NCBI GenBank assembly: GCA_951799425.1
Contig: OX637405.1
Location: forward strand, 21,549,089-21,613,088
Length of the DNA: 64,000 nucleotides
Direction: 5' to 3'
From: Ilex aquifolium
Taxonomy: Eukaryota; Streptophyta; Magnoliopsida; Aquifoliales; Aquifoliaceae
A program made the translations under genes and the position numbers. The number at the start of each line of letters is the position of its first letter. Position 1 is the first letter of the stretch. A model generated the notes under the pieces. That model searched no databases, was not told the origin of the DNA, and saw only the letters and a list, made by a program, of their open reading frames with translations. Of this stretch, positions 48,009-59,923 are shown piece after piece.

Positions 48009-48914
48009 AATCTAAGATAATATTTTTTTCTTCTTGACAAATCATGTATTACCCACTTAAATTCAGAGTTTGTGATCCACTAAAAAAAATGAAGAAAAAA
48101 CCCATTTTCAATTAAAACTACATTCACGACCAAAAAATAAATAAATAAACAAATAAAACTACATTTTGTACAATTGAATTTGATCACGGGTGTGGGCGGT
48201 GCGCCCCTCACCACAGGGACCTTTCAGTCAATTTCCCGTGACTGGCGCATGGGTCATTGTATATGTGACATGTCACCATTCTCAATTTGCTAATATAAAT
48301 ATAAATATATTGAATCAGGGCCAAATGCCTATAATTCAATTTAAACACAGCTAAATTGATTGACTATTACTGTACGAAGAAAATATTATTTTTTTATATT
48401 TTTATTTATTAATTTAATAGCGAATTAATTGTTGTATAATTAAAATGATTTTAGACTTGATTTTGCTTGGATATGAATAAAGTAGATTTTTAATTTATTA
48501 TAGGCCTATGTACAATGAATTTGGTCTAGCAAAACATAGATCCAAACTGAATTTTTGAATTTTTTGAATTATATCTGTCAATTCGAATACAACTAGAATA
48601 TAACAATACTTTAGTATAACACAAATAAAAATTAATATAATTAAAAATGACACGGCTAGGAACTATACAATTACTAGCCCTCGCCTCCTTATCCCTCACC
48701 CCTATTGACTTCATTGCAAGCAATCCAGCCAGCCATGGCTGTACTTTCGCTTTCAGATAAGAAAGCAATGCCAAAATTTCACTTCACAAGAAATCAGCCA
48801 CTAAAATATTAAACCACTTCATGATGAAGTGTCTTTTTTTTTTTTTTAATCCAGATCTAGTGTCTTTTTGACCAATTGAATAAATTTAAGGATAGTTCAA
48901 ATAGTAACAGAGAG
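48009..48914. other. Intergenic, no gene seen
   Basis: AT-rich sequence with one GC-rich patch (~48186-48260) that may be the end of a mobile element. No coding signal. Confidence 0.3.
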
Positions 48915-49462
48915 TGATGAGTCTAGATTCAATTGAGTCAGGCTCAATGAATTAAATGAACTAAGATCAGCTAAAAGGATCCTTCAAGTCTAGCTCGTGA
49001 ATTCAGTCCAGTCTAAAGCCCAAGGGGCCCAAGAAAATTAGAGCATGTGGGGAGTAATCATCGATATATATACTCTTGAAGATCAAAACAACTTTTAATT
49101 GTATTTACCTTTTGTAGCTATCCTCCCCGAGAAACTAGTGCCTTTACCCTCACGTTGTTGCCTCAACTAAGGCTTCATGCCTATAAATTGTAAGCCATCT
49201 CCACATGGAGGAGACACCTTTTTTTTGTATCTCTACACACCCCTACTTAGCTATTGCTCTCGTAGCTACCACACCTCTCCTGGAGCTCTCTCCCTTTCTC
49301 TTACTTTATTTTATTAATAAAGGTTCTCCGACCACCGTTTGCCCTTTTTCGAAGTGGAGTAGGTCATCCGAATCGAACTACTATATATCTGAGTGTTGAC
49401 TCGATATTTATCTTTTTGCCATTGATTGTTTTATTAATTGTCTCGTTAATTATACTATATCA
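48915..49462 (+). repeat. LTR-like segment related to the Tat-lineage LTR at 59250
   Basis: It shares ordered blocks with 59250-59809: TATAAATTGTAAGCC, CACATGGAGGAGACA-type sequence, TTCTCCGACCACCGTT and GTGGAGTAGGTCA. It has similar length (~548 against ~560 bp) and TG...CA ends. No internal region adjoins it, so it is probably a solo LTR. No target duplication was found, so the ends are approximate. Confidence 0.5.
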
Positions 49463-51048
49463 CACACTCGACTGTTGATCTTGTATAAATCTGTTTTGTT
49501 CATCATCAGAAATAAGCTGTAAACTCAGATATTCTAAGTTTAAATCTTGGTTAACTCCTTGGAGTCGGGTCATGAGTGATTTATCATTTATTAATACCTT
49601 AGTCCCGACGTAGATGACCTTTCTTTGATCGGGTGAAGAGATTTGTCTAAATGCGTGAAAATTAATTTGAACATCCCTCACCATTTAAAAAAGAAAAAAA
49701 AGAACCACAATAAATAACAAACGGTAAATCTAAACCGTTAATCAGGATTTTAAAGTGTGTCGGTCGGATTGAATATGCATATGCATTAAAAAGGCCATGC
49801 TCTCCCCAATGACACCAAAAAATATTGGGCCAATCTACCAATAAAGTTTGGAATTGACTTTTTTGATCTGAAATAATAAATGAAATGAGTGTGATAGTCG
49901 GTGGTCTTTTTTAGACTTCTACAGTTTTCACTTAATATTTCTTTCAAATTGATAATCAAAGAAGAAAATCTAGGAATGATATTCCTTCGGGACGGCCGTT
50001 GGGAGGTCAATTCGAGGTTAATCCAAATTATAACTTCAACTTGAACTCGATCTTGAATTTAATTACCTTACATACCTAAGTTTTTTTTTTCTAAGATACT
50101 TACCGAAAAAAACTTTTCTAAGATTTGGCTTGATCTTGAAGTAGTGCATTAGAATGAGTTCAAATTGGGTCTCAAAAATCCGATACAGTGTACTATGAAA
50201 GACTTTTGAAACTATCAGTTAATAATCTCGGATATAATTCTTTATTTTTTTATGTATAGCGATAAATAACTAGTATGATGAAAAATAAACTATTGCATTT
50301 AACTTATATTATATACATAACATAGGACAAAATACTAACTGAGAAGTAAAATTCGAAAAAAATGGCACAGTATAAAGTAAAAACCCTAAAGAGGTAACAT
50401 AAGATAATCTTGTTAAGAATTATCATATTAATTAAAAAACCAATTAAATATTTTTCAAAAGCTGAAAAATATCAAATATTGTTGTAGCATTTACTTAAAT
50501 GCAACAAGTACTCGAATCCAAGTCAACTCAGAGCATCTGTAACTTTAACTCAAATTGTTATTATAATTTTAGTCAATATTTGAGTTCTAAGTTTGATTTG
50601 ATACAAAACAAACCAACGATCAAACTCAATTTTTAAGAAAAAAGAGAAACTCAAATTTAAAGGGTACAAATTAAGATTTTAATGTATGAGAAAATATGAT
50701 AATTGAATTTTTAAATATTTGAATAAAAATTTGAATTTTTTTTAATTTGAATAAAAGTTTTGAGTCTTCTTTTATTTTATATGAGTTTGAATAAAGAATT
50801 AAGACTTATTTTTAATTTATTTTTACTTAAATTTAAATTTTAATAAAAGTAAGAGTTTCTCTATCACTTTTGGTGGTTTTTTTTTGGCGGTTACGTTGTC
50901 TGAAATAATAAGATCTGTGTAGATAATTTCAAGTGTAGTTTTTTTGTGACAAACCAGAGTTGACAATACAACTAATCTTAGCTTCCATTGTTGAGAAGAG
51001 AAACTTTACTACATAAATCCAACCAAAAAAAAAACAGACAAAACAAAC
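49463..51048. other. Intergenic DNA upstream of the host gene
   Basis: AT-rich. A stretch at about 49480-49700 ending in an A-rich tail contains GATCGGGTGAAGAG and AACATCCCTCACCATTT, words I associate with a dispersed plant repeat, possibly a SINE or LINE tail. Nothing else is recognisable. Confidence 0.3.
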
Positions 51049-51098
51049 TTGTCTTACCAAAAACAGTGTTTTGCAGAAGGTACTCCACTCATCCATCT

Positions 51099-51107
51099 AA
51101 ACCCTAA
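51099..51107 (+). promoter_or_regulatory. Telo-box AAACCCTAA near the host gene start
   Basis: AAACCCTAA lies ~80 bp before the first ATG and is followed by an AT-rich word and a CT-rich leader (51125-51153). Telo-boxes and pyrimidine patches are common at plant transcription starts. Function here is inferred. Confidence 0.4.
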
Positions 51108-51177
51108 AATATATGCAACAAAAATTCTCTCTCTCTCTCTCTCTCCCCCTCTCTGGCAAACACAGAAGCCATCAGCC

Positions 51178-51237
51178 ATGGACTCTCTCTCATCAAACTC
51201 AGCAACCCAAAACAGCAATGGAGACCAACACAATTAA
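51178..51237 (+). CDS. Upstream ORF in the 5' leader (19 codons)
   Basis: ATG at 51178 (context CCATGGA, favourable) opens MDSLSSNSATQNSNGDQHN and stops 18 bases before the main ATG at 51256. Its Ser/Asn/Gln-rich sequence looks like the start of a protein but has no continuation in the main frame. It could reduce translation of the main ORF. Confidence 0.45.
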   Translation: MDSLSSNSATQNSNGDQHN

Positions 51238-51255
51238 CCCACATTTCTATTCCCA

Positions 51256-54200
51256 ATGGGAAAGGTAGAGGAAGGGCAGGCTCTACCCACAACTGTTGAT
51301 TCTCAGAACACAAACCAAAATGCAGAGAACCGGTGTAGAGTTGGTGGGTGGATCAAGTTCAGATGTGTCTTGGCTCTGGTGCTTGGCTGTGCAGTCTTGC
51401 TCTCAGCTATCTTTTGGTTGCCACCATTTCTTCACTACGGAGATGTGAGGGATCTGGATCTGGACTCACAGTTTGGAGGTGGGATCTTCTCTTTTAATGC
51501 CTTTTTTTTTTGTTCTTTTGGTTTCTGGGTGTCAACATTGTCTAGCTAAAACAGATCTATATGTTTACTTATATGCTTGTATCTGTGTATTTGAATTCTG
51601 AGCTTAGGGTTGTTTCTGACGATTGAAGTTAGGTTGGATGGTTGAATGATTTGAATTTTCTGTCAACGGAAGTACTTATTGCCAATGTAACATAAGCAAC
51701 ATGGAACATTGTAATAATGGGTTTGTTATGCTTGGGAAATATAATTCAATCTTGTTTGCTTTCTGAATACGTGTATTCATGTGAAGTTTGAAAATTTGCT
51801 AGTAATTATGGTCTATATTTACTATATATGTATTTATCTGGACTGTTACTCTTTTTTAGGCATGAATTTCAACAGGAAGTTGCTTTGCACTTATATTTCA
51901 AGGTTAGATGGTCCCAAATTGGGATAGTAGTATACTTTTGAGAAAGCTTGTGATTTTTCCTCTTGAAGGTTGTCTGGTTTAATTTGATTTTGGGGTGCGA
52001 TATCTATATTTCGTTTTCCAGTTTCCATGTTAATTTTATGATTTCATTGATCTCCAGTTTTTCCAGTCTGATCCTATAAATATGTACGGAAGGCTCTTTT
52101 ATGGCATTTTGACTTTCTCCATTTGGATTGTGTTACTAGTATTAAATGCCTAGTTCAGGTACATAGGATCCCTTTACCCTTGATTGACAAAAATATATGA
52201 TAACACTGGGGATAAATCAGTATATGGATCGGCAGACTTTGGTTGCCCTGGTCAAAATTTGGGAAGAAAGCATGCGCGTATTAAAAGCAGGGGTATGCTC
52301 ATCAAAAAAAATTGAAAGCACTAGAATAGTTAATTATTGCCTTGCTTTGGTATATGGATTGGCAATTTTTGAAGGGCTAGGTTGCTTGGATTGGTATAAG
52401 ATAAGGAGGGTTCTAGAAGTACTAAGAGATTCTCTGAGACATACCTTTTTGTTTATATATACTAAAATTTTCATATACTAGATGTAGCTGCTTATAGGTT
52501 TCCTGGTTTTTATTGTTTAAAAGTGTTGATTTTTTGCTTAATGACATATTTTATAGCATATACAATCTATTAGATCTGAATTTTGGTGGATTTTATGCTT
52601 GGATGACTCACGTTCAGCTTCTGTGAATGTTGATTTGTTTGCCTTCTTGTCTTACAAAGTCCCTCCCAATTTTTTTTGGATGTGGAGGCTTATGGTGGTA
52701 GGTTTTTGAAACTGGTTTAGAAAAATTACTTGAAAGATTTTACCATGATATGGAGTTGGTCGTAGCAAAGTGATGTCTCGACTATGCAGCAAAATATGTG
52801 GTATATGACAAGAAGCAATAATATCCTTATAATTTTGTTTTATGTCTCTCCTATTCTATTCTTTTTTCTCTATTTCTTTAATTGGGAAGGTTGGAGGCTA
52901 ATTTTGTGTGTAGCTTCTTAATTGACGTTGAGTATTGGATAAATAATCGTAATTTCTTGTGATTGACTCCTAATGTGAAAGAATAGACCTTTAGAGGTGA
53001 AATGTATTAGGCACACACAGTACCATTCCTGTGTCTGCTGGTTGTTCTAACATGTGTGGACTTGCCTCTGCTTTTTTGCCTATCGTAGGGTGCATGATTT
53101 GACTTTATGGTGCTATTGCTTTATCTTATGCTCCTATTGTTCTTTATACAAATAGTAAATTTTTTTGAATTGATTTACATGATTTGTGATTTACAGTTCT
53201 AATGCCTATAAGGTCTATATGAAGTAACAAATTTCTATACAAATTAGCATAATTTTCTATCTTTTGGTTTCAAATCTAGTTGTTGAATATCGTGAACAAC
53301 TGTCAAGTTAATTCCTCCAGGTCATGATATAGTAGCAGCTTTCTCGGTTGAGAAGCCAGTTTCTTTTCTAGAAGACAATATTTTGCAGCTCCAGGAGGAT
53401 ATTTTTGATGAAATTGACATTTCATCGACTAAAGTACTCTCTCTCTCTCTCTCTCATCTTTTTCTTGGTTGAGTATATTCTTGCTTTTTTCCTCTTCTTA
53501 CCTAATTAATTGTTTATGACAGGTGGAAATCATTGCCCTAGAAACTTCAGCTGGATCAAACATAACAAAGGTTGTATTCGCATTTGATTCAGATGTGAAA
53601 AATTTGAGGGTCTCTTCAACTGCTCAAAGTTTAATCGGGGCCTCTTTCGTATCTCTGGTTATACATCAGTCGTCTCTCCGCTTGACTGCATCTTTATTTG
53701 GGGATCCTTTCTCGTTTGAGGTGCTCAAATTCACAGGAGGCATTACAGTTAGTCCTCTACAGAGCGCATTTCTCATGCAAAATGTGCAGATCCTTTTCAA
53801 CTTTACCTTGAATTTCTCTATTGATCAAATTCAAAACAATTTCTATGAACTGACAAGCCAGCTGAAATCAGGGTTACGGCTTTCTCCATATGAGGTTTGG
53901 CAATGATATCTGTTGTTGTGATATATGTGGTTGTTTGTTTTTAGACAAGTTGGTGCTTTAATATGGTGTTAGAGTAGGTCATACTTTCAAAGCTCGATGC
54001 CACGCTCATATAATTATAATACTTCCACATGTTTGTCCCAAAATTGGGTCCGTACGTGAGGGGCTTGTTGAATTATAAAATACCTTGTGTTATATACTCT
54101 CTAAAAGTTTAAGCTTTCAAATAAGTTTGTTGATAAATGAGCATTTTAATAAACTGCCAAACACATTTAAAAACTTAAGTTGTTAGAGAGAATGCAACTT

Positions 54201-55753
54201 AATATACTTAATACTCCTCTCACGTGCAGGCCAAATATTGGGCCAAGCACATGCAAGTTTGCTAAACAGGAAGGATATGGTGGATAGTTTCCACCATAAG
54301 ACTACTAATTATTATTGTTTGTTACTAACTTCTTTCATTATTTGCCGGAGATTCTACAACAACTGTAGTGGTTGCCGAGTTTTAATCTGCTAGTTTTTCA
54401 AATTTTATATCCATTGTGTAAGAGCATGTGTGGGTGTGTGTGTTATGTGTTGTAGTTTTTGACAATGAGGGGGTTGTGAAAATTTTGGGAAAAGATGCAT
54501 TTATTCTTAATTGTTAGACAAGGTGGAATTTTCCATTTCCTTTGAAATTCTCTATCTGCTAGGTCTGAAGATAGATACTTTTAACTAGAGTAGTTGATTA
54601 TGTAAGTAGTTTTTCAATTACTAAAAAAATCTTAAGTTCATTCACCATGTGTGTACTGCATTTTAATAACAATCAAAACGCTTTGTTACTTTTTCTGGAA
54701 TGCAGAACTTGTATATTAGCTTGACGAATTTAAAAGGTTCAACAGTGGCACGTCCCACTATTGTTCAGTCACAAGTTCTTTTGGCAGTTGGGATTAGTCC
54801 TTCAATGTCAAGGTTAAAGCAGTTGGCTCAAACCATCACCAATTCTGATAAAAAAAACCTTGGCCTCAATAACAGCGTGTTCGGTAAAGTTAAACAAGTT
54901 CGTCTTTCATCTATACTGCAACACTCCCTTGGTGGCGATAGTAGTGGAACATCAGGGTCGCCTTCTCCAGCTCCTCTGCCTCATCGTCACCACCATCAGC
55001 ATCATCACCACCACCATCATGACCATGAAACCCATCTTGCTCCCTCAATTCCACCTGCACCCAGGAGTGGGAAGAGTGGATCCGTGACGGAGAGAGGTTC
55101 ACCTGCATCTTCACCAATGCCTGCACTGGCACCTGCATCTGAGCAGAGTCATGAGGCAAAACCTCCTGCTTGCCATTTCGGGTATAGAAAGAGGTCCCCG
55201 AGGAAGGAAAATAGGCATTCTCATCCTGTTTCTCCTGTTGCACCACCAGTTTCTCCCTCACCACAGCAGCAAGTAAATCCACCAGAACCTGCTTCACATC
55301 TAATTCCTGCATCAAGTCCATTACCGAATGTAGTTTTTGCTCATGTCCATCCCCCATCAAAGGGTGAATTTGATTCAGAGCCTCCTTATATAACAGCTCC
55401 AGTTTCACCTTCACCATCTCCATGTGAGTACACATATAACAATATTGGTTGTGGTTTATATTTATACTGATTGGATCTGAAGCAAATAATTGTTGTGGGT
55501 TCTTTGTCAATTTCGATCATTTATAAATCTACACTGCATTTAATGGAATTCTCCCTAGAATGGAAATTCTTTCATTTTTTTGCCCTTTCCATATCTAGTG
55601 AAGTAGTTCCTTAAAAATCATTTACAAAGTTGTATTTTCTTTTTTTGGGTTGATCTGATGCATCATTATGTGGATTTTGCAGCTTCTGCAGGTCTTTTTT
55701 CTTCTGACTTGTGGGCTTTTCCACTATTTCTAGTTCTGGTGTTGCGTCAATAG
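51256..55753 (+). CDS. DUF7036 / hydroxyproline-rich membrane-anchored protein, host gene (5 coding exons)
   Basis: Coding exons are 51256-51478, 53321-53433, 53523-53894, 54706-55423 and 55683-55753, 1497 nt for 498 residues. All introns are GT-AG and phases agree. The N-terminus is short and cytosolic-like, then one membrane segment (residues ~37-58, CVLALVLGCAVLLSAIFWLP). It is followed by the conserved plant domain annotated as DUF7036 (GHDIVAAFSVEKPVSFLEDN; TSAGSNITKVVFAF; FNFTLNFSIDQIQ). Next is a Ser/Pro linker with a His-rich run (residues ~329-346) and many SPAP/SPSP motifs. A hydrophobic tail (LWAFPLFLVLVL) closes it. Biochemical function is unknown. The topology suggests a cell-surface or secretory-pathway protein with O-glycosylated linker, and the hydrophobic end could be a GPI signal. 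The exon model is my prediction. Confidence 0.85.
51479..53320 (+). other. Intron 1 of the host gene
   Basis: 1842 bp between GTGGGA and CCTCCAG. No transposon signature was recognised. The frame at 52197-52481 is an unsupported chance ORF. Confidence 0.75.
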
Positions 55754-56150
55754 CAGCAGGAAATGAGAAGCATTATGTTATACTGCCAAAATCACTTCTC
55801 CCGCTTATCACAGAAATACATGTGTCGTTTTATCCAAATGAATGGAGCTAAGTGGAACAGCTTTGCAATTGGAAGCAATGCAGGAAGAGTGTGCTTCACC
55901 ATCGAGTGCATATATGTTGTTTTGTGCGTGTAAATATTCGATTAAATGTGCAGAGGGCAGATGCATTTTCAGGTCAAAGTCACAGAGGTGACAGGCCCTT
56001 AATGACATGCATTGCCGCTCTTCTGTGTATGATTTCTCTTCCACGCAAATGTAAGGAGGGAAACCCAACAAATGTATCACATTGCCTTTTTGTTCCAAAT
56101 CCATTTCAAGCCCTTCGGGTATGATTTTTAACCATAAAAGCATTGTTCTT
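55754..56150 (+). other. Probable 3' UTR of the host gene
   Basis: Follows the TAG at 55751. The transcript end is not defined, because no strong poly(A) signal stands out. The ORFs on both strands here overlap each other and have no domain. Confidence 0.4.
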
Positions 56151-56299
56151 CATTTTCCATTTGGTTGTGTTGACTACTTCTAAATCACTGGTTTGCTTAG
56201 AGAACTTAGGTGTTCGTAATGAGATCAAGCTTGAAGTCTGGTTGCTTTTCAGAGAACAATAGTTAGGGAATAAACTTTGATTTGAACCTAACACTACAT

Positions 56300-57319
56300 G
56301 CTTGTTACTGAGCATGGCTTGGAATGTGGCTCAGTTTAGAACAGAGTGCAATTAGGGAAGTTTAAAAAAAAAAATCATGAGTTGCTGATTCTGTATCACT
56401 ATCTTCCAGATTTCTGTTGATATGCTTCTTTCAACTATCTGGTACTCAAAACAGGGAAGTATAAAAAATGAATGGTAGTATGGGATTAATAAAAATTTGT
56501 TAGCCTCTCTCTCTCTCTCTCAAATTTTTTGTTGAACGGTCTCTCTCTTAAGATAGGGAAGTAGAAAAAATGAATGGTAACATGGGATTAATAAAAAAAT
56601 ATCAGCCTCTCTCTAAGACACATTTTTTTAACTATTTTTGTTTGTTAAGATGGGGTTGGTGCAGGCGCTTGTTCGTTGTGTTCCATCAGGATGATGGTGG
56701 TGTTGTATTTTGAGGGTCAGATAGCACAATCATTTGGTAGATGGCCATTTCTTGCTATTTGACAGCAGACCCTTGAAATGGTCAGAAATGGGAATAAGAC
56801 CTGTATGTGAAAAGATGAGGATTCTGATTGGAATAATCTAGGAGTTGGGTGTTAGTTGCCTAGTTGGGAAATCCAATGGGGAGGCAAACTCAAAATGAGT
56901 TTGAAGGAAGCAATGCATGGTAAGAGAGCAAATAAGAAAATGCTAAAGAGAGAGTACAAATGACATGTTTATAACCTCCATTTTAGACAACTATTAGGTT
57001 TAACAATTTCTTAAATTCTTTACCAGTTGTTGATGTTGAAAATAAAATCATGTCGGTTTATTTTATTTAGTAAGAGAGAGAGAGAGAGAGATAGAGAGAG
57101 AGAGAGGGGGGGGGGGGGGGGGGAATGTAGTAGAATGCAGGGAAAAAAAAAGGAGTGCTGAACAATGTGATGCCAATTCAGTCTGGGGTTGATTGTAATT
57201 TAATCTCGAACTTTATAGGTGTTTTTCAGTTCAAATTTTTTTTTTCTATAGGTTGTTTCACAATTTTTGAAACCTCGGATTAGAGTTGACTGTTATTTTA
57301 TAAGCCTCAATTGATGTTA
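56300..57319. other. Intergenic DNA with microsatellites
   Basis: Contains a two-copy direct repeat, period about 105 bp (56452-56515 and 56557-56612, both ending in CTCTCT runs). It also contains (GA)n at 57073-57105 joined to a G18 run (57106-57123). No gene. Confidence 0.5.
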
Positions 57320-57801
57320 GGGCTAATCTCAGTTTGTAACATGAAAGATCACACAAATCTCAATTTGTACCATCAAAGTTTTAAAATATCAATTTACATC
57401 ATTAAAGATATAAATTCGTATCAATGTACACCTGGAACTAACTCCGTTCATTTTGTCGTTAAAAAAGTTTGGACTAATTATAAATTATACCCCTCAAAGT
57501 TACAATATTTTATATGTATGATCCAAAAAGAATTCCATCTATTAATGCTCGTTAAATATAACATCTTTATGTCGTATTCGAGTAAAAAAAAAGTATTTTT
57601 AAAATTTTAATTTTTTTTATAAAATACTTATTTTTTGCCTACAATACTCGTTAAATAGTTATTTTATGTCTACAATTAAACACAAATTTTTTAATTGTCC
57701 GATCAAATTAAAGTTAGATACAAATAACACAATTGTAGATAGAAAATAGTTGTTTAACGAGTATTATAGGCAAAAAATAGGTATTTTTTAAATTTTAAAA
57801 A

Positions 57802-58555
57802 GAGTTAATCGCAAATTGCAGCCTGAAATATTGTTTAAATCTTAATTTGCATCTTCAAAGATAAAAAATCTCAATTTGCACCCTTAAAGATAAAAAAATT
57901 GTATCAATGCGCACTTGAAATTAACAGTAGCCAGTTTGTCGTTTAAAACTAAATTGATAAATTGCACCTAGATCTCCTCATGTTTGTTACTTAATCATTG
58001 GGACCCCTCATATTTAGAATATTACTTCTCCACCTCCTGACGTTTGTGCACGTGTAACACATAACCCTTTGTCATTGATATCTTTTAATATAACTGTTAA
58101 AAAAATATGATTTCATCATAATAAAAAAATTATAATTTTCATACTATCCTTTATTTTGTGGGTCCGTTATATTTAAAAGTTCAAAATCAAACTTACTATT
58201 TGAATACCCAATACAATGCAGGTATTTATATAATGTGTATATCCAATGCAATACATCACTTAAACATAATTATTTAGATGCCCAATTGGGGAAACATTTT
58301 TAGTCATATTTGGCTTCTAAAGGAATGTAGTTGTAATATTTCAAAAGTGAGGGGGTCTAGGTGATTAAATGACAAGTATGAGGGTGTCTAGGTGTAATTT
58401 ATCCATTTACTTTTAGACAACAAACTAACGCTATTAGCTTGAGGTGCACATTGATACAAATTTCTATCTTTGAGGGTGCAAATTAAGATTTTTGATCTTT
58501 GAGGGTATAAATTGAGATTGAAATGATCTTTCGAGGTGTAATTTGATATTAACCC
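57802..58555. mobile_element. Middle inverted-repeat MITE, Mutator-like, 9-bp target duplication
   Basis: It starts GAGTTAATCGCAAATTG and ends TTTGATATTAACCC, with arms of ~140 bp inverted to each other. It is flanked by the exact 9-bp repeat TTTTAAAAA (57793-57801 and 58556-58564), the Mutator-like length, though the word is low complexity. It sits inside the outer element and is similar in arm sequence to it, so the two are related families. Confidence 0.68.
57957..58402. mobile_element. Innermost inverted-repeat element
   Basis: Left arm GATAAATTGCACCTAGA...GTTACTTAATCA and right arm TGATTAAATGACAAG...TCTAGGTGTAATTTATC are inverted. The arms resemble those of the 47076-48008 element. No target duplication was clear, so the ends are approximate. 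Confidence 0.55.
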
Positions 58556-58951
58556 TTTTAAAAAATATTAAATAGTATTATATGAATTGTCATAAATGTG
58601 AAATATATGTCACAAAGTGGTTGATTCGACACGAAAATATTGTGTTAAAAATATTTTTTATTGACTCGAATACGACACAAAAATGTTAAAACACCATACA
58701 ATTGAGAGTTATTTAACGAGTATTAGTGGATGAAATTATTTTTGGATCATAAATGTGAAATATTTAAAATTTGAGGGGTACAATTTATAATTAACCCAAA
58801 CTTTTTTAATGGCAAAATAGACGACAATTTATCCTAGGTGCACATTGATACGTGTTTATATCTTTCAAGTTGTAAATTAATATTTTTAAACTTTAATGGT
58901 GCAAATTGAGATTTGAGTGATCTTTTGGGGTGCAAGTTGAGAGTAACCCCA

Positions 58952-59249
58952 GATGTTAATAGGCCATGCAAGTCGGCTTAAGCATGTTGGTTGAACAACG
59001 CGACACAGTCTCTGCCCTAACTCGTCCGACGCTCCGAAGGCCATTTTGACATTTTACCCTCCCAAATACAATAAACGAGTTAAAACAATCAATTTAATCT
59101 AGAGCAATGCTATAATGACAAAATTCAATATAGTTATTAGATTAATTGTGAGTTCCAACATTTGAAGAAACTCATTTTCAATTCAAAACTTGTAGTTAAT
59201 TAGGTCCCGAGATTATATCTCTGAGTTAGATCTAAATAAAATTTAAATT
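58952..59249. other. No recognisable feature
   Basis: Short intergenic stretch between the inverted-repeat nest and the Tat LTR. Confidence 0.3.
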
Positions 59250-59809
59250 TGATGGGCCCGACCTAGACCAGACCTAGAATTACAGATCAGGCCCAGAATA
59301 CATACCAAGGCCAGACTATGGATGCGGACCAACAAAGGCCCAATTACAATTTCAGTTGGGCCAAGTCCACCTTCCTGAAAAACTTAGCCCGTCACTAGCG
59401 CACGTGGGAGTCTCAATTCCAAAGGATGGAATCCGTATCGCAAGATCACCTTGCCCGTTACGAGGTATGGCAAGTTTCAAGGAATTACCTTGCTATCACC
59501 TCACCCGTTATGAGGATAGGGCGAGCTTCACGGAATCACCATGCTCCATGTTACGAGGATGGTGCTTCCATTAGAGCCCCTCGGAGCCAACTTCATTTGC
59601 CAATAAATTGTAAGCCCTGCCTACACATGCGAGACATCACATACATCTCAGCACACTACATCTCTTGAGTAATAAGATTCTCTGGCCACTGTTGCCATCC
59701 CCAGTGGAGTAGGTCACCAAGACTGAACTACCTAATCTTTGAATCTGCTAGTGTTGAGCCTTCTTTATTTCATCCTTAATTGATTTTGCATAAACATTTT
59801 TGTGCATCA
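59250..59809 (+). repeat. 5' LTR of the Tat-lineage element (start approximate)
   Basis: It ends ...TTGTGCATCA just before the primer-binding region and probably starts at TGATGGGCCC (59250). It shares blocks with 48915-49462. The ORFs at 59356-59668 are LTR sequence. The second LTR would lie beyond the window. Confidence 0.6.
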
Positions 59810-59815
59810 TTAGTT

Positions 59816-59835
59816 TGACGTCGTTTGTGGGAACG
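59816..59835 (+). other. Primer binding region, degenerate
   Basis: TGACGTCGTTTGTGGGAACG resembles the TGGCGCCGTCTGTGGGAA-type sequence that follows the LTR in Tat elements, with several changes. Confidence 0.55.
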
Positions 59836-59923
59836 ACTTGAGTTTTCATCCTACTGTCTTCCCATTTTTTTCTACTATCTTTCCATTTTATAGCTATTAC
59901 CACTAGGGTCATAAGTCAACAAA

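Larger units (their letters stand above)
57320..58951. mobile_element. Outer inverted-repeat element of a nested set
   Basis: The left arm (57320-57570) is repeated inverted in the right arm (~58690-58951), sharing GATCA-CAAATCTCAATTTG and GTATCAATGT-CACCT words. The flanks GATGTTA (57313-57319 and 58952-58958) are identical and a likely target duplication. Non-coding; the ORF at 57311-57610 is arm sequence. It carries another inverted-repeat element at 57802-58555. Confidence 0.7.

Noticed and set aside
49480..49710. Possible SINE with A-rich tail
   Set aside because: B-box-like word and tail are weak and no target duplication was found; mentioned only in the intergenic entry.
52197..52481. 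ORF of 94 codons between host exons 1 and 2
   Set aside because: Lies wholly in intron 1 and does not fit the splice phases or the protein family.
54911..55510. Antisense ORF of 199 codons
   Set aside because: Complement of exon 4, open because of the CAC/CCA-rich coding sequence; no protein features.
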